64,000 bases of DNA from a virus, in IMG/VR virus record IMGVR_UViG_3300030508_000015, positions 87,190 to 151,189 of that record; one strand, given 5' to 3'. The position numbers and the translations under genes were made by a program. Positions within the stretch are counted from its first letter, which is position 1; each line of letters opens with the position of its first letter. The notes beneath the pieces are model-generated. The model made no database searches, was not told the DNA's origin, and saw nothing but the letters and a program-made list of their open reading frames with translations. This document shows, one piece after another, positions 35,048 through 44,429 of this stretch.

Positions 35048-36503
35048 TATAACTAGAGTTGATGGAGCTATTTTAATAGACCCAGCACCTAGTTATATAA
35101 CATCTTATCTACAATATTCACACAGGAGCTTTGGTTTACAAGGCTATAAGAGAGTTAACAAATTCGAAAAGAAAGAATTGTACACCGCAGCTCCTGAAAG
35201 TGGTATTATCTCCTTTGCTGGGTTTTTTGACAAAGTTTCTAAGTTAATTGAATCAGAGAATGATACTCTGGTAGTAGATGATTGTAGAACATTTGTTAAA
35301 GAACCCAACTTAGCAGCAGTAAGAGATATTAACTGGGATGGTATAGACAGTACTGGCTTAAGAGACTATCAGATTCCTTTGTTAGTTGAGTTTTTGTATA
35401 AAGCTTGGGCAGGTAACGGTATTTGTTGTGCAGCTGGTGGTGCTGGTAAAACTATATTAATGGCTTGTACTTATGCTGCTTTTCAAGAAATAGGTCCAAC
35501 TATTATAGCTATGCCGTTAAAAACTATATTTGATACAACTTATCTTAAATTTACTAAGCTATTTCCTAACAAGCATATAGGTAGAGTAGGTGGTGGTTTT
35601 AATGATATTTCAAATGATATTACTATAACTACATATAAATCATTAAAAAATGCTTCATTAGAGAAGTGTAAGTTATTGATAATGGATGAGATACAGAGTA
35701 CTACTGGTGAGACAACGGTATCTACATTAAGTAGTATTACCCCAGTCAGAATGTTAGGGTTTACAGCTACAGATAAAAACTTGTTTAATGGCGCTGATAA
35801 ACTGTTAAAAGGTTTATTTGGTGAAAGATTAATATATTTCCCTTACGCTGATGCTGAAGCTGCCGGTGCTGTAGTTCCTTGTAATGTATATATGGTTAGA
35901 GTTCCAGATTCTGCTAGATTTAGTGGAGATAGTATGGATGCTAAGCTGATTAGAGGTATAAAAAAGAATGAGGTTAGGAATAAGTTGATAGGTGAAATTT
36001 GTAGTTCCATTCCTAACAATTGGCAGAGTTTGACGTTTGTAGATCATATTGCTGACCATCTAATTCCATTATACAATTTCATGCCTTCTGGTACTAATTA
36101 TGTACATAGGGGTCAGGGTAAGGAATTTGGAGCCTTTTCTTTAAATGTAAAGACTCAAGATAAAAATTTGAATGACTTTAGAGAAGGAAAATATCAACAC
36201 CTAATTGCGACAGATGCTTTGAAAGCTGGTTGTGATTTGCCTGAAATTAGAGTAGTAATTCAAGCTAGTGGTGGAACTAGTGAAGTAGAAATATTACAGG
36301 AAGCTTATAGAGGGGCAAGAACAGCTCCAGATAAAGAAGGTTTTTTCTTAATAGACTTTCTAGATAACCACAATGAAACGCTTGAAAATATGGCCATGAA
36401 AAGAATGGCTATCTATGAAAAACAAGGTTGGAAAGTTAAGATAGTAAATACTCCTAAAGAAATAGATTGGAGTTGGAATAAAGAAGAATTAAAAGAATTA
36501 TGA
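35037..36503 (+). CDS. UvsW-like superfamily 2 DNA helicase
   Basis: This 488-residue SF2 helicase has the ordered motifs L-R-D-Y-Q (Q-like motif, about residue 111), A-G-G-A-G-K-T (motif I, about 135-141), M-D-E-I-Q (motif II), G-F-T-A-T (motif III), I-A-T-D-A-L-K-A-G (motif V) and Q-E-A-Y-R-G-A-R (motif VI). T4 UvsW-type helicases unwind branched DNA and R-loops and switch replication from origin- to recombination-driven. The surrounding SbcCD and primase genes fit such a role. Its P-loop is uninterrupted, unlike two other ATPases in this window. Confidence 0.85.
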   Translation: MNINITRVDGAILIDPAPSYITSYLQYSHRSFGLQGYKRVNKFEKKELYTAAPESGIISFAGFFDKVSKLIESENDTLVVDDCRTFVKEPNLAAVRDINWDGIDSTGLRDYQIPLLVEFLYKAWAGNGICCAAGGAGKTILMACTYAAFQEIGPTIIAMPLKTIFDTTYLKFTKLFPNKHIGRVGGGFNDISNDITITTYKSLKNASLEKCKLLIMDEIQSTTGETTVSTLSSITPVRMLGFTATDKNLFNGADKLLKGLFGERLIYFPYADAEAAGAVVPCNVYMVRVPDSARFSGDSMDAKLIRGIKKNEVRNKLIGEICSSIPNNWQSLTFVDHIADHLIPLYNFMPSGTNYVHRGQGKEFGAFSLNVKTQDKNLNDFREGKYQHLIATDALKAGCDLPEIRVVIQASGGTSEVEILQEAYRGARTAPDKEGFFLIDFLDNHNETLENMAMKRMAIYEKQGWKVKIVNTPKEIDWSWNKEELKEL

Positions 36504-36506
36504 TAA

Positions 36507-37439
36507 ATGAACACAATATTGGAACAACAACTTAAGCTTAAATATAATAAGGTTAAAGTTAGTGGAGATTGGTTTTATATCCCTTGTCCTACCTGTGCAC
36601 CTCATAATAAGAATAAAATGAAAAGATATGTGCCAGCAAATGGATATAATAGTGGTTGTTTCATTTGCGGAATTAAACAGGATGTAGCAACTCTGGTAGA
36701 TGGTTACTATATACCTTCTAATCTAGTAATTGAAGAAAAGGAAGAAGTAAGAGAAATAAACCAACTATCTCTGGTTCTTCCATATAATCATGCTATTCCA
36801 GTCAATCAATTAGCAGAAGATCATCCAGCAATTCAATTCTTGTATAAAGATGAATTGAGAGACCTGGATACTTATGCTAATGAATACAAGATAGTGTTTG
36901 TGCCGTTTGAAGGTGGTAGGAACTTTCATAATGGTAGAACATATATTACTAGTGCTGAGAGACTTATATTCCCGGTATACTTTAATAATAGTCTGGTAGG
37001 TTGGCAAATGAGAAGTATTCCTGGTACTATATATGGTGATTTGCAAAATGTTGTAAAGTACTACCATCTATTTCATAAAGGTGATTACTTATATAACTAT
37101 GACAATGCTAAAAAGTTTAAGCAAGTAATTGTAGTTGAAGGGGTTAAGAAAGCTTTAAAATTCCCTAATAGTGTGGCTACTTGGGGTTGTTGTATATCCA
37201 AGAATCAATTAAAGTTGATACAAACCTGGCCGGAAGTAGTTATGTTATTAGATTCAGATAAGAATAATGACAATACGCAAAAGATGGCTAATAAGTTTGT
37301 TGATAACATTAATTTAGGTGGGAGTTCCAAGGCCATAAATATAGATTTAGCAAAATACGATGCTTCTTCACCAGATGACTTACCTAAGGATATCTTGCAA
37401 GAAATAGTTGATAATGAATGGAGGATAAATGTACATTGA
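36507..37439 (+). CDS. DNA primase with zinc ribbon and TOPRIM domain
   Basis: This 310-residue protein has an N-terminal zinc ribbon (C-P-T-C at about residue 28 and C-F-I-C-G at about 52). Middle strands follow, including I-F-P-V-Y-F and L-V-G-W-Q-M-R. The TOPRIM motifs are V-V-E-G-V-K-K-A-L (about residue 210) and M-L-L-D-S-D-K-N (about 247). It makes RNA primers for the replisome and is one gene away from the DnaB-type helicase. It is shorter than bacterial DnaG because the helicase-binding domain is missing; the next gene may serve instead. Confidence 0.85.
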   Translation: MNTILEQQLKLKYNKVKVSGDWFYIPCPTCAPHNKNKMKRYVPANGYNSGCFICGIKQDVATLVDGYYIPSNLVIEEKEEVREINQLSLVLPYNHAIPVNQLAEDHPAIQFLYKDELRDLDTYANEYKIVFVPFEGGRNFHNGRTYITSAERLIFPVYFNNSLVGWQMRSIPGTIYGDLQNVVKYYHLFHKGDYLYNYDNAKKFKQVIVVEGVKKALKFPNSVATWGCCISKNQLKLIQTWPEVVMLLDSDKNNDNTQKMANKFVDNINLGGSSKAINIDLAKYDASSPDDLPKDILQEIVDNEWRINVH

Positions 37440-37986
37440 AAATTCGAATACTGCTTTAATAGAGGAATTTTGCTATGAATTTGCTAAACAATGTAATTAT
37501 GTGCTTACTAAGAGTTTAAAAAGCCAGTTATATAATCCAGTTAGTAAAGCATTGGCTATTAGTAGAGAGTTAGAGGTAGAGCCAAAAGTCTATGTAGCAG
37601 CTCATGTCTATTTCTCTCCTTTATTAAAAGGTTATACTAAACTGACTCCAAATCAGCTGTATACTAGAGATTCCAAGACTTATGTTGAAGAATATCTTAA
37701 ATTTGACAGACATATAGATAGAGAGTTTGAGACTCAATGTAGAATATTGGCTGAATGCCTGGATAATGGCTGGAAAGAAAGATTAGCTTTATTAAATTCT
37801 ACTTTAGACTTTTTACCCTGGTTTAGAGTATTAATATCTACGGAAAGAGATGAAGAAATTATTAGAGTATATAGTGATGTAGCTACTAATATGTTAAGAA
37901 ATGATAAACCTCTGCTAAACTATCTTAAGACAATTAAATCAGATAGTGGTCAGGGATTGGATTTTTCAAGGTTACCTAGATTATGA
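37429..37986 (+). CDS. Unknown protein between primase and helicase (loader candidate)
   Basis: The 185-residue mostly helical protein overlaps the primase end by 11 bases and the helicase start by four, so the three are tightly coupled. It has no P-loop. Its place and size would fit a helicase-primase linker or loader, but that is only inference from gene order. Confidence 0.55.
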   Translation: MYIENSNTALIEEFCYEFAKQCNYVLTKSLKSQLYNPVSKALAISRELEVEPKVYVAAHVYFSPLLKGYTKLTPNQLYTRDSKTYVEEYLKFDRHIDREFETQCRILAECLDNGWKERLALLNSTLDFLPWFRVLISTERDEEIIRVYSDVATNMLRNDKPLLNYLKTIKSDSGQGLDFSRLPRL

Positions 37987-40394
37987 ATGATACAAATTTT
38001 ACTGAGCCTTTAACCGATGCTGATTTTTCGGAATTGTTGATTAGGCATATGCTATTATCTCCGGAAGTGAGTAATAAAGCTAAACAATTGAATATTGTAG
38101 GAGATGATTTAGTATTGGATGATACTTATGGTAATCAAGTATATAAAGAGCTGGTAAATATCATTAATAGTATAGATGTTAGACCAGTGCCAGCTAATAC
38201 ATTGTTGGATGGCTTAAAACATAAATTTGAGGATGGAACTTTAATTGATAGTTTAAAAGATAATACACTTGAACTATTTGAGTACTTCTATAATGCAGAT
38301 AGGTTGTTGGAGAGTCCTGAGTTCTTTGATAGTAGATTGTTACCTTTCCTAAAGAATAGGAGGGCACAGAAGCTTATTAATAAGTATAGGGATGATGTTC
38401 ATACCTTAACCAGTGAATTAAATAAACTCAATTTAGATTTGGCTGGCGATTCTCCTATGAGCAGGCCTAGGGTGATGAATCCTTTTAGTAGTATCATATT
38501 CAAGACTAAGAGTAGTATGATAGGTACAGGTTTAAGTAAGCTGGATGAGAAGTTGGATGGTGGACTATTATCTAGTGAATATGCTATGTTGCTAGGATTT
38601 TCAGGTGGGGGTAAATGTCATGGAAAAGGTACTAAAATATTAATGTATGACGGTTCAATAAAGAATGTTGAAGATATTAAAGTGGGTGAATTACTAATGG
38701 GTAATGATTCAACATCTAGAGAAGTACTTAGTTTGGCTAGGGGTAGTGAGCAAATGTATAAGGTAATTCCTGTTAAGGGGGAACCTTGGACTTGTAATGA
38801 ATCTCATATCCTTAGTTTAGTATGTAATACTCAATGTGGTTTTGGTTATCAATATGGTAAGGGAAATATAGTTAATATGACAGTTAAGGATTATTGTGCT
38901 CTAATAAGAACTAAGAAAGATTGTCTTAAATTATATCGAATTGGTGTTGATTATCCTGTTAAACCTTTGAATATGGACCCGTATATCTTCGGTTGTTGGA
39001 TAGGAGATGGAACACGAGCAGCACCGAAGATTACAAATACTGATCCAGAAATTATTAGTGTAATGATGGAATGGGCTAAAATCAATAAATATAAGGTCAG
39101 ACAGTATGATATTACTTATTGTTTTAGTAGAAAACCTGAAATAAATATATTTCGTAATGAAATAAAAAGAGCTAATGGTAATAATCAAAAGAGAATTCCT
39201 AGTGATTATTTGATTAACTCTGAAAGTAATAGGTTGCAGTTATTAGCTGGTATTATAGATACTGATGGATATCTACATCATAACTTTTATGAAGTTGTAA
39301 CTAAGTATGAAGGTTTGAGTCAAGATATTCTTTATTTAGCTAGAAGTTTAGGGTTCGCAGCATATAGTTATCCTAAAATAGCTACTATGAAAAGAGAGGA
39401 TGGATCAATATACAGATGTAAAGTATATAGAGTTAATATAAGTGGACACGTAAATAAAATTCCATGTAAAGTTATTAGAAAGCGGGCTGGGATAAGACAG
39501 CAGATTAAAGATGTATTACATGTTGGTTTTACTGTTGAGCCTATAAACGATAGAGATTATTATGGTTTTGAATTATCAGGTAATCATCTTTATCTTTTGG
39601 GGGATTTTACAGTAACACATAATACAGCTGTAGGTACTAATATGGTGGGTATATCTGCGGAAATGGGTAGAAAGGCGGTTTATATATCTTGTGAAGAGCA
39701 TGAAGATGATTTAAGCCAAAGATTCTATTCCAGAGTATTTAGAATACCATATAGACAATTAAGACAAGGTAGTGCTAATATAGAATTGGAATCAAAGTTT
39801 AATGAAGAATTAACTACTGAGAAAATAAAATTTTTAAAAGATAATCTCTGTTTAATGGGTTTAAAGGGGATTGATGGTGCTATAACTCCTAATCTGCTAT
39901 ATGAATTGTTAAAACAAAACTATGAAGAAACTGGTTTTATACCAGAACTAGTAATGCTAGATCAATTACAATTCATAACTCCAGATGCACCTATAAGAAA
40001 GAATATGCAGACTTATGAGATTGAAGGTATGACTGCAGCTGAGTTAGACCAATTATCACATAAACAAATAGGTGGTAAAGGATTTGTATTGTGGGTACAG
40101 CATCAAGCTAAAGGCAAGACTAGGGCATATTTTACTATAGATGAAATTCAAGGTTATAAAGCAATAGTAAATAAGCCAGACTTGGTTTTAGGTGTAGGCA
40201 GAGCTGGTGATAAAAGTGATGAGATAAACTTGTTTCCTTTAAAAATAAGACATTCAGCTGACTTTAAAATAACTCTTAAGACTGAATTTGAATATATGAC
40301 AGTAACATCCACGTTAGTTACTAATGACTTACCATATCAAAATTCTACCATGACAGAAGTAGATCGTACTGGTATTAGACCAGTCACTTATTAA
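37983..40394 (+). CDS. dnaB: Replicative DnaB-like helicase carrying an intein in its P-loop
   Basis: The 803-residue precursor encodes a DnaB-type helicase of about 467 residues interrupted by a 336-residue intein. Extein features are an N-terminal helical domain, G-F-S-G-G-G-K then, after the intein, T-A-V-G-T-N (Walker A: G-x4-G-K-T), V-M-L-D-Q-L-Q (Walker B-like) and V-Q-H-Q-A-K. The helicase unwinds ahead of the polymerase encoded at 40798 and works with the primase. Splicing must restore the P-loop before ATP hydrolysis is possible, so helicase activity depends on it. Confidence 0.9.
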   Translation: MNDTNFTEPLTDADFSELLIRHMLLSPEVSNKAKQLNIVGDDLVLDDTYGNQVYKELVNIINSIDVRPVPANTLLDGLKHKFEDGTLIDSLKDNTLELFEYFYNADRLLESPEFFDSRLLPFLKNRRAQKLINKYRDDVHTLTSELNKLNLDLAGDSPMSRPRVMNPFSSIIFKTKSSMIGTGLSKLDEKLDGGLLSSEYAMLLGFSGGGKCHGKGTKILMYDGSIKNVEDIKVGELLMGNDSTSREVLSLARGSEQMYKVIPVKGEPWTCNESHILSLVCNTQCGFGYQYGKGNIVNMTVKDYCALIRTKKDCLKLYRIGVDYPVKPLNMDPYIFGCWIGDGTRAAPKITNTDPEIISVMMEWAKINKYKVRQYDITYCFSRKPEINIFRNEIKRANGNNQKRIPSDYLINSESNRLQLLAGIIDTDGYLHHNFYEVVTKYEGLSQDILYLARSLGFAAYSYPKIATMKREDGSIYRCKVYRVNISGHVNKIPCKVIRKRAGIRQQIKDVLHVGFTVEPINDRDYYGFELSGNHLYLLGDFTVTHNTAVGTNMVGISAEMGRKAVYISCEEHEDDLSQRFYSRVFRIPYRQLRQGSANIELESKFNEELTTEKIKFLKDNLCLMGLKGIDGAITPNLLYELLKQNYEETGFIPELVMLDQLQFITPDAPIRKNMQTYEIEGMTAAELDQLSHKQIGGKGFVLWVQHQAKGKTRAYFTIDEIQGYKAIVNKPDLVLGVGRAGDKSDEINLFPLKIRHSADFKITLKTEFEYMTVTSTLVTNDLPYQNSTMTEVDRTGIRPVTY
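38616..39623 (+). mobile_element. Intein with LAGLIDADG homing endonuclease domain
   Basis: The intein starts at Cys212 (C-H-G-K-G-T-K-I-L-M) and ends at V-T-H-N, followed by the extein Thr. The splicing Cys, N-E-S-H (block B), and terminal His-Asn are present. The endonuclease has two LAGLIDADG-type helices, F-G-C-W-I-G-D-G and L-L-A-G-I-I-D-T-D-G, with their catalytic Asp residues. Insertion is exactly between Lys and Thr of the Walker A motif, a classic intein site. The endonuclease looks intact, so the element may still home. Confidence 0.92.
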
Positions 40395-40399
40395 ATTTT

Positions 40400-40819
40400 A
40401 TGGGAGAAACACTTAATGAAGATACCTTATACTATTTCTTATGCCCATTTAAGGATAGGTACTATACGTTATATTTAGGCTGGTTGAATAAGATACTAAT
40501 TGAAGCTTTTAGGAAGTTGGGTGAGGAAGAGGGACATATTTATATACAGAGTGAATTTGAACAACATACTTTCATTAATTATATAGACCAGCCCCTTTTC
40601 CTCATCGAATTTGATAAAGAAGGCATTGAGAAGTATTATAGTGATGACCATGAATTAGAATTAGAGCCGGAAGAAGGAGAGGTTTATAAAGATAATGAAC
40701 CTGACACTATTAATTATCCAGCTTACTTTACTAAAGGTATTGAATCACTTCTAGATTATAAATTAGGCAAACATTTATATGCTAATGTAGAAGGAGAATG
40801 GATACAGATAAAATTATGA
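40400..40819 (+). CDS. Acidic unknown protein ahead of DNA polymerase
   Basis: This 139-residue protein is strongly acidic in its second half (runs of Glu and Asp near residues 85-105) and contains F-L-C-P-F-K-D-R-Y-Y near the start. It overlaps the polymerase gene by 22 bases. It could be a polymerase partner or DNA mimic, but nothing beyond charge and position supports that. Confidence 0.5.
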   Translation: MGETLNEDTLYYFLCPFKDRYYTLYLGWLNKILIEAFRKLGEEEGHIYIQSEFEQHTFINYIDQPLFLIEFDKEGIEKYYSDDHELELEPEEGEVYKDNEPDTINYPAYFTKGIESLLDYKLGKHLYANVEGEWIQIKL

Positions 40820-43554
40820 TGACAATTGATGAATTTTTAACAGAATATAATACATATAGAGTAGCTGGAGCTTCATTTATACAACCTTCAGGAGATCACG
40901 AAGCCAAGTTGATGTTAGTTCTTAGTTATCCTAGTTATGATGCTCTACAAACTGGTAACTTATTAGCTGGGGATAATGGTGATGAACTTAAAGCAGCCCT
41001 GGATTTGGCCGGCTTTCAAGAATCTGATTATTATTTAACTGCTATGGTTAAATTTGATGTAGGTTCAGCCGGAAAGCCTACTAAACAGATGATTGAACAA
41101 TGTAGCGGTGTACTGGATTTTGAGATTAAAACAGTTAAACCTAGATTGATCCTTACTTTAGGAGCTGAGCCGTTTAAAAGGATTAAGAAAGAGAAAAGCA
41201 AGGTTACTAGTTATTTAGGCAATATTATAGATTGTCCTTATGACTGCAAGCTGTTACCTAACTATTCTCCTGGAATGATAGTTGGCCAGGACCCTACACT
41301 AAGGTCTGCATTTAGAGAGGTGTTTACTCTAGCTAAAAGATTTATAGAAGATAAGCTGGATTATACTAGATATGATAAACTAGTAGTAGATGACCCTGAA
41401 TTAAGTAAAGTTATTATACAAGAATATATAGATAAGAAGGCATTCCTAGTAGGTTATGATGGAGAATGGAAGGGGAAGAAGATGACTGATGATGAGGTCA
41501 TGTATACTTTTCAGTATTCTTGTGAACCTAATGTAGCTATTGTATTGGATATTTCAAAAGATGGTGTAACTGAGAATAAAGAATTACTTGATACAGTAAA
41601 GCCATTATTAGAACATCCACAAGTACAAAGAATGGGTTGGAATATTAGAGTTGATGATGAAAGGCTTAAATTGAGAGGGTTTAATTTATCTGATGACACT
41701 CTATTCTTTGATGGTATGAAAGCTTGTGGATTCTTAGATAGTAGGTATCCTAAAGGTCTAGAAACTGGTATTAAGTACTTCACTAACTATAAACCTTATT
41801 ATAAAGAGATGCCAGATCTCCTCAAAAAGCATGGGTTGAAGTGGGAAGAGTTAGCCCAATTAAAGTTATTAGAGCCTGATTTCTTTTATGAGTATTGTGG
41901 TGGTGATGCAGTAGCTCATAGGACTGCTTGTTTAGCTATGAAGGAAAGTATGGATAAGTTACCAGAGAAAGTAAGAACTTACTTTTATAATACATATCTA
42001 CCTTTAACTCATTATTTCATGGATTTGGAGTTAGCTGGGATACCTATAGATTTGGTGAAAATGGAAGAAATGACTAATCAATATGTATCTAAATATGAAG
42101 AACTTAAAGATATATTAAAAACTAGATTAACTGGTATCTTCCCAGATTTTAATCCAGCTAGTGCACCTCAAAAGAAGAAGTTATTATATCAAGTACTCGG
42201 TTTAGCCCCAGCCTTTTATACTAAAAAAGGAAAGATTAAACCCAGAGCTTGGTACGATCAACAAAAAGCAGGTACAAAGAAGCATTATTCTCCTAGTACT
42301 AATAGTAAATCATTAAGTACTATATGTTTCGATCTAGAGAAGGAATTGGAAAAACCACAACCAGATAACTTAATACAGGATAAATATATTATAGTTAAGA
42401 ATCTATTAGATTTAACTAGAGTAGGAGTATTTGCTACTAAGTTCTTGTGTAAAACTGGTACTGAGTTTGAAGAAATAGATGAAGCAGATCTGGAAGGTGA
42501 TGCTGACGAGGATGCCAAAAAGAGTTCATATTGGGCGGCTATTTGTAAAGATGGCAAGATTCACCCAAGTTTTTATGAATGCTTGGATAACTTTAGAAGT
42601 AGTAGCAAGCCTAATGTACAGAATCCAGCTTCCAAAGTGTTAAGTAATATCCCTAATATATTTGTGCCTGGTTATAGTTTAATGAGTAAAGATGACCAAA
42701 AGAAGAATTATCATCTAATACCAAGTAATCTTAGACATATATTCTATTCCGGGGACCCTGATTGGTATTGGGCTGAGATCGACATAGCCAGTGCCGACCT
42801 CGGAATATTAGCATTCCTAAGTAAAGACCCTAAATATATAAATGACATTCTTAGTGGTGGATTTCATTTAACCAAAGCTAGAGAGTATTTCCAAGACCCA
42901 AATGTAACTAAAAACGATTATTCTAAATATGTGTCAGCAAAGTCTATTACATTTAGAGTATCATACACTTCAGAACTATTAGCTGCCTCAATGCCTATTC
43001 AAGCAGAGATTTATGCAGAAAGTGGCATTTATCTACCTATTCAACGTATCGAATATGCTTTGAAGACATGGGAGCAATATACACAATATATGGAGTTTAG
43101 GAAGCAATGTATGCAGCAAGTAGAAGAATATAAGTATATAGAGAATGCTAGAGGTTTAAAATACCATTTCGAAGATAGTGATGACTTTAGAATATTGGCT
43201 GGTTGGAAGAATGAAAGTTTGGCTTTTCCACCTGCTAGTGAATTAGCATTGTTTATGTGGGATATATGTGTAACTATGAAACGTTATCTAGTTAAAGAAG
43301 GGGTCTGGATGAAGTGGATTAAACCAGTAAATAGTGTTCATGATGCTGCATATTATCTTGTACATAAAGATGTTATGAAAGATAATTGGTTTCCTGAAGT
43401 TTGTAAGAACTACTTTACTAAAGAATGTAAAATAGCTACTGGTGATACTTTAGGAATGGAAATGTCAGTAGGAGATAGATGGAAATGTAAGGAGGAGGCT
43501 TTTCATGGGGAGACGGTCTGGGACTTCAATAATAAATGCTGGAATTGGAAATAA
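40798..43554 (+). CDS. polA: Family A DNA polymerase with UDG-like N-terminal domain
   Basis: The 918-residue protein has three parts. Residues about 30-190 resemble a family 4 uracil-DNA glycosylase fold (N-L-L-A-G-D-N-G-D-E-L, R-L-I-L-T-L-G, N-Y-S-P-G). Next is a 3'-5' exonuclease (V-G-Y-D-G-E-W-K-G at about 220, M-G-W-N-I-R-V-D-D near 280, Y-C-G-G-D-A). The C-terminal polymerase has E-I-D-I-A-S-A-D-L-G-I-L as motif A and V-N-S-V-H-D-A as motif C. SPO1-type phage polymerases have the same UDG-pol arrangement. It is the replicative polymerase of the cluster. The start at 40798 has an SD-like AAGGAGA directly before it; 40816 is an alternative. Confidence 0.87.
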   Translation: MDTDKIMMTIDEFLTEYNTYRVAGASFIQPSGDHEAKLMLVLSYPSYDALQTGNLLAGDNGDELKAALDLAGFQESDYYLTAMVKFDVGSAGKPTKQMIEQCSGVLDFEIKTVKPRLILTLGAEPFKRIKKEKSKVTSYLGNIIDCPYDCKLLPNYSPGMIVGQDPTLRSAFREVFTLAKRFIEDKLDYTRYDKLVVDDPELSKVIIQEYIDKKAFLVGYDGEWKGKKMTDDEVMYTFQYSCEPNVAIVLDISKDGVTENKELLDTVKPLLEHPQVQRMGWNIRVDDERLKLRGFNLSDDTLFFDGMKACGFLDSRYPKGLETGIKYFTNYKPYYKEMPDLLKKHGLKWEELAQLKLLEPDFFYEYCGGDAVAHRTACLAMKESMDKLPEKVRTYFYNTYLPLTHYFMDLELAGIPIDLVKMEEMTNQYVSKYEELKDILKTRLTGIFPDFNPASAPQKKKLLYQVLGLAPAFYTKKGKIKPRAWYDQQKAGTKKHYSPSTNSKSLSTICFDLEKELEKPQPDNLIQDKYIIVKNLLDLTRVGVFATKFLCKTGTEFEEIDEADLEGDADEDAKKSSYWAAICKDGKIHPSFYECLDNFRSSSKPNVQNPASKVLSNIPNIFVPGYSLMSKDDQKKNYHLIPSNLRHIFYSGDPDWYWAEIDIASADLGILAFLSKDPKYINDILSGGFHLTKAREYFQDPNVTKNDYSKYVSAKSITFRVSYTSELLAASMPIQAEIYAESGIYLPIQRIEYALKTWEQYTQYMEFRKQCMQQVEEYKYIENARGLKYHFEDSDDFRILAGWKNESLAFPPASELALFMWDICVTMKRYLVKEGVWMKWIKPVNSVHDAAYYLVHKDVMKDNWFPEVCKNYFTKECKIATGDTLGMEMSVGDRWKCKEEAFHGETVWDFNNKCWNWK

Positions 43555-43598
43555 GTCTGATTCTATAGCAAACAACAAACAATAATAACAACAACTAT

Positions 43599-44381
43599 AT
43601 GTTAATAATTAATCTAAATACTAAACGTGTCAATCAAAGCACCATTGACCCCGACATTGTAATCTTGACTGGTGCATCACAAGAACTGATTACTAGCCTG
43701 CAAAAGCATGTATTGTCAGCGTCTGGTACAGCCAAGATTTCAACTAATGAGATTCCGGTAAATACTAATAGGGTTAGTAGGACAGTGCCAGAAAGTACTT
43801 ATGCTTCAGCTGATTCAAATTTCACTGAGAACTTTGAGAAGCTGAGTGAGGTAATTGATAATATTACCAACAATGCATTTGAGCCTGCAGTTAAGGTTAA
43901 GACTACAAACTCAAAGCCTAACCGTACTTTGCTCAGGAATAAGGTTAAGGCTAAGGCTAAGAAGAATGTAGTACCTGCTCCTTATACACGTGACTTGTTG
44001 ACAGTAATTGACGATCTTTTAAGTAATGAAGACTTTGTAAGTGAAGTAAGAGCTACCTATCTTGATAGAGGTAATTTCATTTCTGAGAATACCATTCTTA
44101 CACCTCAAAATGTTAAAGTAGCATTGGCTTTGTGGGGGTATTATGGAATACAGAATCCATTTAGCTCTAGTAACGGAGTTGATACTATTAAAAGTAATAT
44201 CCGGACTAGCCAAGATACTATTATAAGGTTGAATTCGAAGTTTAAAATTCTTTATGTAGAGGGTGATGGTTCTTCAACCAAATATAGTGTTAGTGAAGAA
44301 TTCGATCAGATTGTAAGACTGGTGCTTGCTTCTGACGAATTTATGGATCTTGCTCAAGTCTTGCCAGCCTATAAAAGTTAA
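43599..44381 (+). CDS. Unknown protein with basic linker and helical C-terminal domain
   Basis: The 260-residue protein has a short beta-rich N-terminus, a basic linker (K-V-K-A-K-A-K-K-N-V, about residue 115) and a helical C-terminal domain. It follows the polymerase after 44 bases and is followed by a strong terminator, so it probably belongs to the replication operon or forms its own unit. No family is recognised; the linker suggests nucleic-acid binding. Confidence 0.5.
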   Translation: MLIINLNTKRVNQSTIDPDIVILTGASQELITSLQKHVLSASGTAKISTNEIPVNTNRVSRTVPESTYASADSNFTENFEKLSEVIDNITNNAFEPAVKVKTTNSKPNRTLLRNKVKAKAKKNVVPAPYTRDLLTVIDDLLSNEDFVSEVRATYLDRGNFISENTILTPQNVKVALALWGYYGIQNPFSSSNGVDTIKSNIRTSQDTIIRLNSKFKILYVEGDGSSTKYSVSEEFDQIVRLVLASDEFMDLAQVLPAYKS

Positions 44382-44393
44382 GTAAATAACCTC

Positions 44394-44426
44394 AGCCCCA
44401 ATAACATCTAGTTGTTGGGGCTTTTT
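44394..44426 (+). terminator. Rho-independent terminator
   Basis: AGCCCCAA (44394-44401) pairs with TTGGGGCT (44414-44421), extended by AAC/GTT, and is followed by five Ts. The next start codon (44430) lies just past the T-run. This is the clearest intrinsic terminator in the window. Confidence 0.85.
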
Positions 44427-44429
44427 CTT

